DNA from: an uncultured Saprospirales bacterium
GTDB lineage: Bacteria > Bacteroidota > Bacteroidia > Chitinophagales > JADIYW01
Reading direction: 5' to 3'
NCBI GenBank assembly: GCA_938008535.1
Contig: CALLKF010000177.1
Span: forward strand, 1-18,834
DNA length: 18,834 nucleotides
Position 1 is the first letter of the stretch. Each line of letters starts with the position of its first letter. A program made the translations under genes and the position numbers. Positions 1 to 8,166 of the stretch are shown here, one piece after another. Below the pieces are notes generated by a model. That model searched no databases. It had not been told where the DNA came from and saw only the letters and a list, made by a program, of their open reading frames with translations.

Positions 1-1
1 A

Positions 2-1495
2 ACTACACCTTACTTAGGATTAATGTATTACTTTATTCCAAAAGTGGCGCAACGTCCTGTGTATTCGTATCGACTTTCCATCATACATTTCTGGGCACTT
101 ATATTTTTATACATCTGGGCTGGCCCACATCATTTATTATATACTGCTTTACCAGATTGGGCTCAAAGCCTTGGTACTGTATTTAGCATTATGCTTATAC
201 TACCAAGTTGGGGTGGCATGCTCAATGGGCTATTCACCCTTAGAGGAGCTTGGGATAAAGTTCGAGAAGATCCAGTTTTAAAATTCTTTGTTGTAGCAGT
301 TACTTGCTATGGTATGAGTACGTTTGAAGGTCCAATGCTTTCGTTAAAAAACGTAAATGCCATTTCGCATTACAGCGACTGGACAGTAGCTCACGTTCAT
401 ATCGGTGCCCTAGGATGGAATGGTTTTTTAACTTTTGGTATGATGTATTGGTTAATACCAAGATTATTTAAAACAGAGTTGTTCTCTAAAAAATTAGCAA
501 GTACTCACTTCTTGATTGGTACATTTGGTATCATGTTGTATGCGATACCAATGTATTGGGCTGCTTTCCGTTCATATTTTATGTTTAAAGCATTTACACC
601 TGAAGGTCAATTACAATATCAATTTATTGACATCGTTCAAACAACAGTGCCATTCTATATTATGAGAGCGGTTGGTGGAACTATTTTCTTATTAGGAGTT
701 TTATTAATGGTTTATAATTTAATTAAAACAGCTAAACAAGGCTCATTTGTTGAAAGTGAAGATGCTGAAGCTGCACCTTTAACAAAACAATACGTTCCAA
801 CTGGTAAAAAATTCTGGCACAGTGTTATTGAAAGAAGACCAATGTTGTTATTAGTTATGAGTTTATTGGTTGTTGCTTTAGGTGGTATTTTTGAATTAAT
901 TCCTACATTCTTAATAAAATCTAATATTCCAACTATTGCTAGTGTAAAACCATACACTCCATTAGAATTGCAAGGAAGAGACATTTATATTCGTGAAGGA
1001 TGTTACAATTGTCATTCACAAATGATACGACCTTTCCGTTATGAAGTAATGCGTTATGGTGAATACTCTAAAGCTGGTGAATTTGTTTACGATCATCCGT
1101 TCCAGTGGGGCAGCAAACGCACTGGTCCAGATTTAGCTCGAATTGGTGGTAAGTATCCGGATAGTTGGCACTTTAACCATATGTTGGATCCAACATCAAT
1201 GGCACCTGGTTCTGTAATGCCTAAATATCCTTGGTTATTTAGAAGAGATTTAGATATTAGCTCTACAAATTCTAAAATTCATGCGATGCGTAAATTAGGT
1301 GTTCCTTATGAAGAAGGTTACGAATCTAGAGCAAATGCAGACCTCGAAACTCAAGCAAAAACTATCGCTCAGGAATTAAAAGTTAGCAAAATTGAAATTA
1401 GCGAAAAGAAAGAAATTATAGCATTGATTGCTTACTTACAAAGAATGGGAAAAGATATTAAAGGCGAACAACAAGTTGTAACCGCTGGAAAATAA
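2..1495 (+). CDS. ccoNO: cbb3-type cytochrome c oxidase, fused subunits I and II (CcoN-CcoO), 5'-truncated
   Basis: Catalytic subunit of the proton-pumping cbb3 oxidase fused to its monohaem cytochrome c subunit, in the inner membrane. The reading frame is open from base 2, so the first ATG (base 23) is internal. Counting from that Met, Y30 and H36-H37 match the helix VII Tyr and two CuB histidines of CcoN, and H124/H126 match the haem b3 and haem b ligands. By alignment to these landmarks about 220 N-terminal residues are missing, including the other haem b His and third CuB His. The CcoO half begins with a membrane anchor (about 272-299), then the haem c motif CYNCH (327-331) and probable axial M399. 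A charged tail ends the protein. A single uninterrupted frame links both halves, a fusion known in Bacteroidota. It is the first gene visible in the cco operon. Confidence 0.96.
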   Translation, partial: TTPYLGLMYYFIPKVAQRPVYSYRLSIIHFWALIFLYIWAGPHHLLYTALPDWAQSLGTVFSIMLILPSWGGMLNGLFTLRGAWDKVREDPVLKFFVVAVTCYGMSTFEGPMLSLKNVNAISHYSDWTVAHVHIGALGWNGFLTFGMMYWLIPRLFKTELFSKKLASTHFLIGTFGIMLYAIPMYWAAFRSYFMFKAFTPEGQLQYQFIDIVQTTVPFYIMRAVGGTIFLLGVLLMVYNLIKTAKQGSFVESEDAEAAPLTKQYVPTGKKFWHSVIERRPMLLLVMSLLVVALGGIFELIPTFLIKSNIPTIASVKPYTPLELQGRDIYIREGCYNCHSQMIRPFRYEVMRYGEYSKAGEFVYDHPFQWGSKRTGPDLARIGGKYPDSWHFNHMLDPTSMAPGSVMPKYPWLFRRDLDISSTNSKIHAMRKLGVPYEEGYESRANADLETQAKTIAQELKVSKIEISEKKEIIALIAYLQRMGKDIKGEQQVVTAGK

Positions 1496-1533
1496 GTTAA
1501 CAACAATAGTTAATTAAATTAAAATTAAAGTAT

Positions 1534-1707
1534 ATGAAATTTATAAATTATCTTGAAAATATAACAGGTGTAGGCGTTTATCCTTTAACATCATTATTAT
1601 TATTTGTTGCATTTTTTGTATTAGTTACAATTTGGGTAATTCGTGCTGATAATGGTTTTATAGACCATATGAAAAATATTCCATTAGATAATAACACGGA
1701 ACATTAA
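1534..1707 (+). CDS. ccoQ: cbb3 oxidase small subunit CcoQ-like (57 aa)
   Basis: Short single-pass membrane protein between ccoNO and ccoP, the usual place of CcoQ/FixQ, which stabilises the assembled oxidase. The 57-residue product has one hydrophobic segment (about 17-36) and a short polar C-terminal tail with acidic residues and a His (ending NNTEH). It lies 38 bp after the ccoNO stop and 42 bp before the annotated ccoP start. No Shine-Dalgarno is visible; an A-rich leader precedes the ATG, as is usual here. The call rests on size, topology and position, since CcoQ sequences are poorly conserved. Confidence 0.85.
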   Translation: MKFINYLENITGVGVYPLTSLLLFVAFFVLVTIWVIRADNGFIDHMKNIPLDNNTEH

Positions 1708-1749
1708 GTAATAATATTTCCTAGTAATTTGTAATAAGTAAAATAGACC

Positions 1750-2940
1750 ATGTCCGCAATTAAAAACAATAAAAATAAACTCATGAAAAATAATATGCTT
1801 AATAGTAAATTAAAATTCTTGTTACTGTCATGCTTAACTGTTTTTTTAGTAACTAATTCTGTCGCTCAAAATGCAACTCCAGTGGCAGCAGCTGCGCAAC
1901 AAAGTGGAGTATCAATTTCATTAAATGTTGCTTTGTGTGGTATTGCGACTATATTGTTATTTATTATAATTATTTTAGGAAGCACTGTAAATACTGCATT
2001 AGATTTTTATAAAAGTAAAAAAGAAGAAGAAAAAAACAATAGTTCTTCAACTATAGTTAAAACTTTATTTCTATTTGGTTTTATATTATTATCTCAACTA
2101 GCATTTTCTCAATCACAATTAGTACAGCCAGTTAAGGAAATTACAAATCCTTCAAATATGATTTCTTCCATTTATTTCTATGGATTTATTACTATCATTT
2201 TTGTTGAAATATTAATAATACTTTTCTTTATAGGCGCAATTCGTTTTCTAACTGGAATTGAAAAACATAAAAAAGCTAAAACTGAAAAAGAAAATTCATC
2301 TCTATGGCAAAAAATAAACCAATTTAAACCATTAGAAGAAGAAGACAATATGGATACAGGTCATAATTATGATGGTATTCGTGAGTTAGATAATATTACA
2401 CCACCATGGTTTGTTGCTGGATTTGCTGCAACAATTGTATTTGCAATAATTTACCTTTATAGATTTGATATTGCGCATTCAATGCCTAACCAAGTACAAG
2501 AGTTTGAAACAGAAATGCAAGAAGCAAAAATTTTACAAGATTCATTACTAAAATTAGAAGGAAATAAAGTAGACGAAAATACGGTTACAATGTTAGGATC
2601 TGCTGAAATTGAATCAGGTAAAAAATTATATGTTGCAAATTGCGTTGCTTGTCATGGTGATAAAGGACAAGGTGGTGTTGGACCAAATCTTACAGACGAA
2701 TATTGGATTCATAGTGGTTCTGTTAAAGATGTTTTTAAATCTATAAAATATGGTTGGGTTGATAAAGGTATGCAATCATGGAAAGATTTTTACACACCAA
2801 CTCAAATTGCTCAGTTAGCAAGTTTTGTGAAATCATTAAAAGGCACAAATCCACCAGGTGCTAAAGAAAAACAAGGAGAATTATATGTAGAAGAAGTTGT
2901 TGCTTCAATGTCAACTTCCGATTCAACTAAAACAAAATAA
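1750..2940 (+). CDS. ccoP: cbb3-type cytochrome c oxidase subunit III (CcoP), monohaem with extended membrane N-terminus
   Basis: Membrane-anchored c-type cytochrome that passes electrons to the CcoN/CcoO core. The C-terminal cytochrome domain has one haem motif CVACH (298-302) and probable axial M341; proteobacterial CcoP usually has two haems. A conserved-type segment DGIRELDNITPPWF (about 211-224) precedes a membrane helix (about 224-240), as in CcoP families. The N-terminal half is unusual: a signal-like helix ending SVAQ (about 21-40), a helix (about 55-78), a second signal-like helix ending AFSQ (about 104-121) and another helix (about 140-168), with Lys/Glu-rich loops between. The 1750 start is the longest option; ATG at 1783 (MKNNML) would begin just before the signal-like segment and may be the true start. 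It ends 2 bp before ccoG. Confidence 0.93.
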   Translation: MSAIKNNKNKLMKNNMLNSKLKFLLLSCLTVFLVTNSVAQNATPVAAAAQQSGVSISLNVALCGIATILLFIIIILGSTVNTALDFYKSKKEEEKNNSSSTIVKTLFLFGFILLSQLAFSQSQLVQPVKEITNPSNMISSIYFYGFITIIFVEILIILFFIGAIRFLTGIEKHKKAKTEKENSSLWQKINQFKPLEEEDNMDTGHNYDGIRELDNITPPWFVAGFAATIVFAIIYLYRFDIAHSMPNQVQEFETEMQEAKILQDSLLKLEGNKVDENTVTMLGSAEIESGKKLYVANCVACHGDKGQGGVGPNLTDEYWIHSGSVKDVFKSIKYGWVDKGMQSWKDFYTPTQIAQLASFVKSLKGTNPPGAKEKQGELYVEEVVASMSTSDSTKTK

Positions 2941-2942
2941 TC

Positions 2943-4346
2943 ATGGACTTAGATGATCTTCAACATTATGAATCCTATAGAGACAGAGTAAGCACAGTAG
3001 ATGAAAAAGGCGGGCGAAATTGGGTATATGCATTAAAACCTCATGGCGCATTCTACAATAAAAGAATTTTATTAACCATCTTATATTTAATTGTATTTTT
3101 TAGCCTTCCGTTTATTAAAGTAAACGGAATGCCTTTTGTACAATTTAATATTCCTGAAGGTAAATTCATTTTATTCAGTAAAATATTTTGGCCTCAAGAT
3201 TTTTATATTTTCGCTATTGCAATGATTACGTTTGTAATTTTCATAGCATTATTTACAGTAATTTATGGTCGTTTGTTTTGTGGCTGGGTTTGTCCGCAAA
3301 CTATTTTTATGGAAATGATTTTCCGTCCTATTGAATGGTTAATTGAAGGGAATCCTGCTGAACAGAAACAATTAAATAATGGTAAATGGTCGTTTAAAAA
3401 AATGGGTAAGAAATTGCTAAAACACCTTATTTTTTTAGTCATTTCATTTGTCATCGCAAACACATTCTTAGCTTACATCTTTGGAGTTTCTAGACTCTAT
3501 AAAATTATTGAAGAGCCAATTTCAAATCATGTAGCTTTGTTTTTTGGCGTAATTGTTTTTACGTTATTATTCTATCTGGTTTTTGCTTTTGTTAGAGAAA
3601 TTGTTTGTACTACTATTTGTCCATACGGAAGATTACAAGGTGTACTTTTTGATCAAGATACTATGTTGGTTGCATACGATTATAAGCGTGGTGAAGAGCG
3701 TGGAAAATTCAAAAAAAATGAAACAAGAACTCATGGCGATTGTATCGATTGTCATCAATGCGTAAATGTTTGCCCAACTGGTATTGATATCAGAAATGGT
3801 ACGCAACTAGATTGCGTTAATTGTACAGCTTGCATTGATGCTTGTGATTTTATGATGGAAAAAGTAAATCTTTCAAAAGGATTAATTCGTTATGCGTCAG
3901 AAAATGGAATTGCTGAAGGAAAGAAATTAACCTTTACTCCAAAAATAAAAGCATATTCAGCATTATTGGTAGTATTATTATGTGTTTTAACAGCTTTGTT
4001 AGTTACAAGAAAACAAATCGATGCGCATATTACTAGAACTGGTGGACAACTATACCAGGAATTACCTGATAATAAAATTAGTAATTTATACAATGCTAAA
4101 ATAATTAACAAATCGAATAAAGATATTCCTATTGAAATGAAATTAGAAGGAATAAACGGCGAAGTTAAATTAATTGGAAAATCTGAGTTACATTTAAAAG
4201 AAGAAACCGTAAATGAAGTAACTTTCTTTATAGTTTTAGATAAAAATATTGTGAAAGAACACAGTAAAAAAATTGTAGTTGGATTGTATGAAAATGGTAA
4301 AAAAATTGGTACTGTAAAAACTAAATTTTTAGGACCATTTATTTAA
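2943..4346 (+). CDS. ccoG: cbb3 oxidase maturation protein CcoG/FixG (polyferredoxin, Cu(II) reductase family)
   Basis: Inner-membrane iron-sulfur protein of cbb3 oxidase assembly; CcoG in other bacteria reduces Cu(II) to Cu(I) for CuB insertion. The 467-residue product has membrane helices near 42-60, 84-110, 155-175, 195-220 and 335-353. Cys pairs flank the membrane part (C113/C117 in CGWVCPQT, C222/C226 in CTTICPYGR). Two classical 4Fe-4S motifs follow: C267, C270, C273, C277 and C291, C294, C297, C301. The last 110 residues form the Ig-like C-terminal domain of the FixG family. It starts 2 bp after ccoP, implying translational coupling, and is followed 10 bp later by ccoH. Confidence 0.96.
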   Translation: MDLDDLQHYESYRDRVSTVDEKGGRNWVYALKPHGAFYNKRILLTILYLIVFFSLPFIKVNGMPFVQFNIPEGKFILFSKIFWPQDFYIFAIAMITFVIFIALFTVIYGRLFCGWVCPQTIFMEMIFRPIEWLIEGNPAEQKQLNNGKWSFKKMGKKLLKHLIFLVISFVIANTFLAYIFGVSRLYKIIEEPISNHVALFFGVIVFTLLFYLVFAFVREIVCTTICPYGRLQGVLFDQDTMLVAYDYKRGEERGKFKKNETRTHGDCIDCHQCVNVCPTGIDIRNGTQLDCVNCTACIDACDFMMEKVNLSKGLIRYASENGIAEGKKLTFTPKIKAYSALLVVLLCVLTALLVTRKQIDAHITRTGGQLYQELPDNKISNLYNAKIINKSNKDIPIEMKLEGINGEVKLIGKSELHLKEETVNEVTFFIVLDKNIVKEHSKKIVVGLYENGKKIGTVKTKFLGPFI

Positions 4347-4356
4347 AAAATAGTAT

Positions 4357-4794
4357 ATGAATTGGGGTCATAAAATATCAATTGTCTATGCAACTTTTAT
4401 TATTGCCATGCTAGGAATGGTGTACGTTGCTTCTAAGCAAACAAATGAAATGCAAGATGAGAATTATTACGTCAAAGAATTAAAATATCAGGATGTGATA
4501 GACGGTAAAAATAATCTAACTGCTTTGTCAGATAAAGTTAGTTTGGTTGATACAAATGGATTAGTGAAAATTAAAATTCCAGTTGAAACTGCATCAGAAA
4601 TCAAAGAAGGCACTATTTATTTTATGCGTCCTTCTGATAAAACCAAAGATGTTCATCTAAAACTTTTAACCAATACCAATGGTGAGCAATTTATTTCTAA
4701 AACAAAGTTTGTTAAAGGACTTTATACCATTCAATTGAGTTGGCAGAATAAATCTAAAAAATATTTTTCTGAACAAACCATACATATTCAATAA
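4357..4794 (+). CDS. ccoH: cbb3 oxidase assembly protein CcoH/FixH
   Basis: Small membrane protein needed for assembly or stability of cbb3 oxidase. It is 145 residues long with one N-terminal transmembrane helix (about 7-26), then a periplasmic beta-rich domain. The family-typical segment YYVKELKYQDVID (about 37-49) sits right after the helix, a strong FixH signature. The position between ccoG and a TauE/SafE-like gene agrees. The 2-bp gap to the next gene suggests coupled translation. Confidence 0.92.
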   Translation: MNWGHKISIVYATFIIAMLGMVYVASKQTNEMQDENYYVKELKYQDVIDGKNNLTALSDKVSLVDTNGLVKIKIPVETASEIKEGTIYFMRPSDKTKDVHLKLLTNTNGEQFISKTKFVKGLYTIQLSWQNKSKKYFSEQTIHIQ

Positions 4795-4796
4795 AT

Positions 4797-5510
4797 ATGT
4801 GGCAAATAATGATAGCTGGTTTTACAATTGGAATCTTTGGAAGTTTTCATTGTGTAGGCATGTGCGGTCCAATTGCTTTATCATTACCAATTTACGACAA
4901 AACAAAATGGCAACGGTTTTTCTATATTTTATTGTATAACATTGGAAGAATGTTAGCATACGCGTCCATGGGAATTTTATTTGGAATCATTGGAAAACAA
5001 TTTTTTATTGGTGGTTACCAACGCTATCTATCTATTGCTATTGGATCGTTAATGTTGTCGTATGTATTATTTTCTTCTTTTTTTACAAAAAACAACAATA
5101 CGTATTTTAGTAAGTTCACTAGTTTTATAAAAAACAACTTAGGCAAATTATTAGCAACTAATAAAAAATTCTACACCTATATTTTAATTGGCTTCTTTAA
5201 TGGATTTTTGCCATGTGGTTTAGTGTACGTTGCCATTGCAGGTGCTATTGCTACTGGTAGTCCAGTAAACAGTGCTTTGTTCATGGCTGCATTTGGTTTC
5301 GGTACTTTTCCAATGATGATTACTGTAACAGTTTTAGGTAAATTTATTTCACTTCAAGTTCGAAATCAGATGCGACGTACAGTGCCAGTATTTGTTGGTG
5401 TTTTAGCGGTATTATTGATACTTCGTGGATTAAATTTAGGTATTCCATATATCAGTCCGGAAATGAAACAAACTCCAACTGGAACACAAAGTTGTTGTCA
5501 TAAGGAATAA
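4797..5510 (+). CDS. TauE/SafE-like (DsbD_2/UreH-type) membrane protein of the cco operon
   Basis: Six- or seven-helix inner-membrane protein of 237 residues resembling the sulfite exporter TauE/SafE, UreH-like (DsbD_2) family often found after ccoGH in Bacteroidota. Both halves carry a Cys-containing helix motif: HCVGMCGP (18-25) in the first and NGFLPCGL (135-142) in the second, in line with an internally repeated fold. The last residues CCHKE (233-237) could bind metal. The operon position suggests a role in copper or thiol handling during oxidase maturation; sulfite export is only the family's default name and is not supported here. It is the last protein gene of the cco operon. Confidence 0.85.
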   Translation: MWQIMIAGFTIGIFGSFHCVGMCGPIALSLPIYDKTKWQRFFYILLYNIGRMLAYASMGILFGIIGKQFFIGGYQRYLSIAIGSLMLSYVLFSSFFTKNNNTYFSKFTSFIKNNLGKLLATNKKFYTYILIGFFNGFLPCGLVYVAIAGAIATGSPVNSALFMAAFGFGTFPMMITVTVLGKFISLQVRNQMRRTVPVFVGVLAVLLILRGLNLGIPYISPEMKQTPTGTQSCCHKE

Positions 5511-5627
5511 CCTATTTCCCTTATTAACTAAATAAATGTTAATTTCTAAAAAAAAATCGTAAGTAACGAACTAAAAAAGTTTGGTATGCGTTTTATATAT
5601 AGCCATAGAAAAGAAAATGATTCGACG

Positions 5628-5656
5628 ATTGGTTTTAAAATAGAATGATAGATTTG
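5628..5656 (+). promoter_or_regulatory. Candidate Bacteroidota promoter upstream of a possible small RNA
   Basis: A perfect TAnnTTTG -7 box (TAGATTTG, 5649-5656) is preceded, 17 bp upstream, by ATTG (5628-5631), a three-of-four match to the -33 TTTG element of the primary sigma factor of Bacteroidota. Predicted start of transcription is about 5662-5664. No protein gene lies downstream on this strand before the terminator. Confidence 0.45.
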
Positions 5657-5662
5657 GTTGTT

Positions 5663-5766
5663 TTATACTGAATTTTCTACAATAAAATGCTGGCGTCAGC
5701 TAGTATATTAAGGGTTTTTATGTTTCAAGTTAGCCGTTCTGATTCTTCAGAACGGCGCTTTTTTTT
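5663..5766 (+). ncRNA. Candidate small RNA between the cco operon and queG
   Basis: Inferred transcript of about 104 nt from the promoter at 5628-5656 to the intrinsic terminator at 5733-5766. It contains a small hairpin (GCTG/CAGC around 5689-5700) and the strong terminator stem. It matches no RNA family I recognise. Its 3' end touches the stop codon of the convergent queG gene, so it could instead be a leader-less remnant or part of the cco 3' UTR. Confidence 0.3.
5733..5766 (+). terminator. Strong intrinsic terminator
   Basis: Perfect 10-bp stem (GCCGTTCTGA at 5733-5742 with TCAGAACGGC at 5747-5756), 4-nt loop TTCT, then GC and an 8-T tract (5759-5766). It works only in the + direction; the opposite side lacks a T tract. 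It ends the cco operon and/or the candidate small RNA. Its T tract overlaps the queG stop codon. Confidence 0.92.
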
Positions 5767-6688
5767 ATTCTAAAAATTGAATATTTCTTTTTAAACCTTC
5801 AAACTTCGTTCGTTTAACTGCAGATTTTTTAAACAGTTCATTAAATACATCTTCTGTTATTTCTTTCCATTCTTTTTTATTCATAGAAAGCAATTTTGAA
5901 TTTGGTTCAAATTTTGGTTCGTGGTGCGGTTTTGAAAAACGATTCCACGGACAAACATCTTGGCAAATATCACAGCCAAACATCCAATCTTGAAATTGAT
6001 TTTTATAAGCTATTGGAATCGCATCTTTCAACTCAATCGTAAAATAAGAAATGCATTTGCTTGCGTCAACTACTTTGTTTTCTACAATGGCATCCGTTGG
6101 ACAAGCATCAATACAAGCTGTGCAAGTACCACAATGATCGGTTACAAAAGGCATATCGTAATCAAGTTCTACATCAACAATTAATTCAGCTAAAAAGAAA
6201 AATGAACCTTGGTTTTTATTAATTAATAAAGAATGTTTTCCAATCCAGCCAATTCCTGATTTGGTTGCCCAAGAGCGTTCTAAAACAGGAGCCGAGTCTA
6301 CAAAACATCTTCCATTTACTGCACCAATTTCTGTTTGTATTTTTTGCATTAAAATTTTTAATTTCTCTTTCACTACATGATGATAATCTTCACCAAAAGC
6401 ATATTTTGAAATCTTAAAACTATCTGCATTTTGATTTTCTTCTGTGTAATAATTAAAGGAAAGTGAAATAACAGACTTTGCATTATCCACTAATTTTCTC
6501 GGATCTAATCGCATATCAAAATGGTTTTCCATATAACGCATTTCACCTTGATAATTACGTTTCAACCATTCTTCTAATTTGGGTGCTTCGTCTTCCAAAA
6601 AATCAGCTTTTGCAATTCCAATATTTGAAAAACCTAATTGTTTTGCTGTTTCTTTAATAAAATTGGAATATGCTGATTTTAGTATCAA
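5765..6688 (-). CDS. queG: Epoxyqueuosine reductase QueG
   Basis: Cobalamin-dependent iron-sulfur enzyme that reduces epoxyqueuosine to queuosine in tRNA, the last step of Q biosynthesis. The 307-residue product has the family order: N-terminal catalytic domain with D131 in VDSAPVLER (the proposed catalytic Asp), then ferredoxin motifs C186, C189, C192, C196 (CGTCTACIDACP) and C212, then FGCDICQDVCPWNR with C239, C242, C246. The length is normal for short-form QueG. The start is TTG at 6688, directly next to the TAA of the upstream gene; the next in-frame Met is residue 50, after conserved N-terminal sequence, so TTG is preferred. This arrangement suggests translation by coupling or reinitiation from the DUF6265 gene. 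Confidence 0.96.
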   Translation of the reverse strand: MILKSAYSNFIKETAKQLGFSNIGIAKADFLEDEAPKLEEWLKRNYQGEMRYMENHFDMRLDPRKLVDNAKSVISLSFNYYTEENQNADSFKISKYAFGEDYHHVVKEKLKILMQKIQTEIGAVNGRCFVDSAPVLERSWATKSGIGWIGKHSLLINKNQGSFFFLAELIVDVELDYDMPFVTDHCGTCTACIDACPTDAIVENKVVDASKCISYFTIELKDAIPIAYKNQFQDWMFGCDICQDVCPWNRFSKPHHEPKFEPNSKLLSMNKKEWKEITEDVFNELFKKSAVKRTKFEGLKRNIQFLE

Positions 6689-7126
6689 TTACTTTGATTT
6701 ATTAAAGTATTCTTCGTATTCTTTTCCATTGGCGCGTAAATACACTACTAAGTTATTTGCTGAACGAAAATTATATTCAATCAGTTGTGGAAAATCGTGT
6801 GCTTTATTTTCAAAAATAAATTTAGAGTTTGTCTGTTTGATTAATTTAAAAGGAATAGGTTCGTCATTATTTTGTCCATTAATTAAAACAATGTAATACC
6901 AATTGTTTCCTTTTCTTATCAATTCTAATTCTTCTTTCTGAATATTCATTGTAAAACTCTTACCAGAATATATAGAGTCATTGATTTTTGTCCAAACTTC
7001 ATTTGACTTTAATTCAGGATTATCACTGTTCCAAGTTCCAACAAACATTTCTGGGAATCTTCCAATGTTAGAATTGCAAGAATTTAGTAAAAACAAGCAA
7101 GATAATATATAGTAGAATTTTTTCAT
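6689..7126 (-). CDS. DUF6265-like lipoprotein
   Basis: Predicted outer-envelope lipoprotein of 145 residues. A short signal peptide ends in the lipobox LNSC with C17 as lipidation site. The mature part resembles DUF6265: a WN/GTW-like opening (MFVGTWNSDNPE, about 27-38), EVWTKIND, and the C-terminal FENKAHDFPQLIEY block (about 105-118) that is the most recognisable part of the family. Members look like small beta-barrel (lipocalin-like) proteins of unknown function. It sits 35 bp after the MDR oxidoreductase gene and its stop abuts the TTG of queG, so the three genes probably share a transcript. Confidence 0.8.
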   Translation of the reverse strand: MKKFYYILSCLFLLNSCNSNIGRFPEMFVGTWNSDNPELKSNEVWTKINDSIYSGKSFTMNIQKEELELIRKGNNWYYIVLINGQNNDEPIPFKLIKQTNSKFIFENKAHDFPQLIEYNFRSANNLVVYLRANGKEYEEYFNKSK

Positions 7127-7161
7127 TTTATTTGTTTTTTTTCAATATCACTTTCACTTTT

Positions 7162-8166
7162 TTACCAAACAATTCCAATTTTTCCCATTGTTTTTCGATC
7201 TAACATATCATCGTGCGCTTGAAAAATATCTTTAGCTGCATACATCTTTCCAACATGTGGATCAATCTTTCCTTCATGCAATAATTGAATCACACTTTCC
7301 ATGCAATATTTTAAAGTATCTGGTTTGTAATCAGCTATGCGCAACATATTTACACCAATCATACTTCGGCTTTCCATCAATAATTGCGCTGGATGATAGA
7401 TGCCAAATTGCAAACCCATTTTTGCTTTTGAAAAGATATTAGAAGCATCTGTCATGGCTGCAGCTCCATAGCCAATAATTCGTCCACCACGGTTTAATAA
7501 CTTATAACTTTTTCTGAAATTATCTGCACCAACTGCATCAAAAGCAACATCTATTGGCTCTTTTATTACTTCAGAAAAATCTTCTTTTGTGTAATTTATT
7601 ACAACATGTGCACCTTGCTTTCTACAGTATTCTAATTTACTTTCACTTCCAGCAGTTGCATATATTTTTGCATTTTTTAATTTACATAATTGAATTAATG
7701 CTGTACCAACACCACCAGCACCAGCATGTATTAATACGGTTTCGTTTGGTAACACATTGGTAGCAACGGAGCATGCATAAAAGGCCGTTGAGTATTGTGT
7801 AGCCAATGCTAATGCTTTTCCAGCGTCCATATCTTCGCCAATTTTTGCTACAGCAGATTCTTGTTGCGTTACATATTGACTATAACCACCAAATCTGGTA
7901 AAAGCTAAAACACGGTCGCCTTTTTTTAAAGTGGTTACATCTTTGCCAACTTTTTCAACTCGTCCAACTGCTTCATAGCCAATGATGGTTGGTAGTGGTG
8001 GGCAATCTTGATATTGACCTAATCGTGCAACTACATCTGCAAAGTTGATACCTGATGCTTCAACTAGTACGCCAACTTCATTGTCTTTTGGCTCTGTCAA
8101 TTGAATATCTCTGAATTCAAATGCATCTTTTGATTTTCCGTTTTTTACTAAATAAATTGCTTGCAT
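7162..8166 (-). CDS. VAT-1-like zinc-independent MDR oxidoreductase (NADPH:quinone reductase type)
   Basis: Cytosolic NAD(P)H-dependent oxidoreductase of the medium-chain dehydrogenase/reductase superfamily. The N-terminal GroES-like domain contains GINFADVVARLGQY (39-52) and GYEAVGRVEKVG (63-74), as in quinone reductase/VAT-1 proteins. The Rossmann motif AGAGGVG is at 148-154. No structural zinc Cys cluster is visible. GVNMLRIADYKPD in the C-terminal part is close to the VAT-1-like subgroup. Full length at 334 residues. The substrate cannot be deduced. First of a likely three-gene operon with the DUF6265 lipoprotein and queG. Confidence 0.9.
   Translation of the reverse strand: MQAIYLVKNGKSKDAFEFRDIQLTEPKDNEVGVLVEASGINFADVVARLGQYQDCPPLPTIIGYEAVGRVEKVGKDVTTLKKGDRVLAFTRFGGYSQYVTQQESAVAKIGEDMDAGKALALATQYSTAFYACSVATNVLPNETVLIHAGAGGVGTALIQLCKLKNAKIYATAGSESKLEYCRKQGAHVVINYTKEDFSEVIKEPIDVAFDAVGADNFRKSYKLLNRGGRIIGYGAAAMTDASNIFSKAKMGLQFGIYHPAQLLMESRSMIGVNMLRIADYKPDTLKYCMESVIQLLHEGKIDPHVGKMYAAKDIFQAHDDMLDRKTMGKIGIVW

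Noticed and set aside
5687..5773. Small ORF (28 codons, starting MLASASIL) within the candidate small RNA
   Set aside because: It runs through the terminator stem and T tract and ends in the queG stop region. The composition is dictated by the hairpin, so coding is unlikely.
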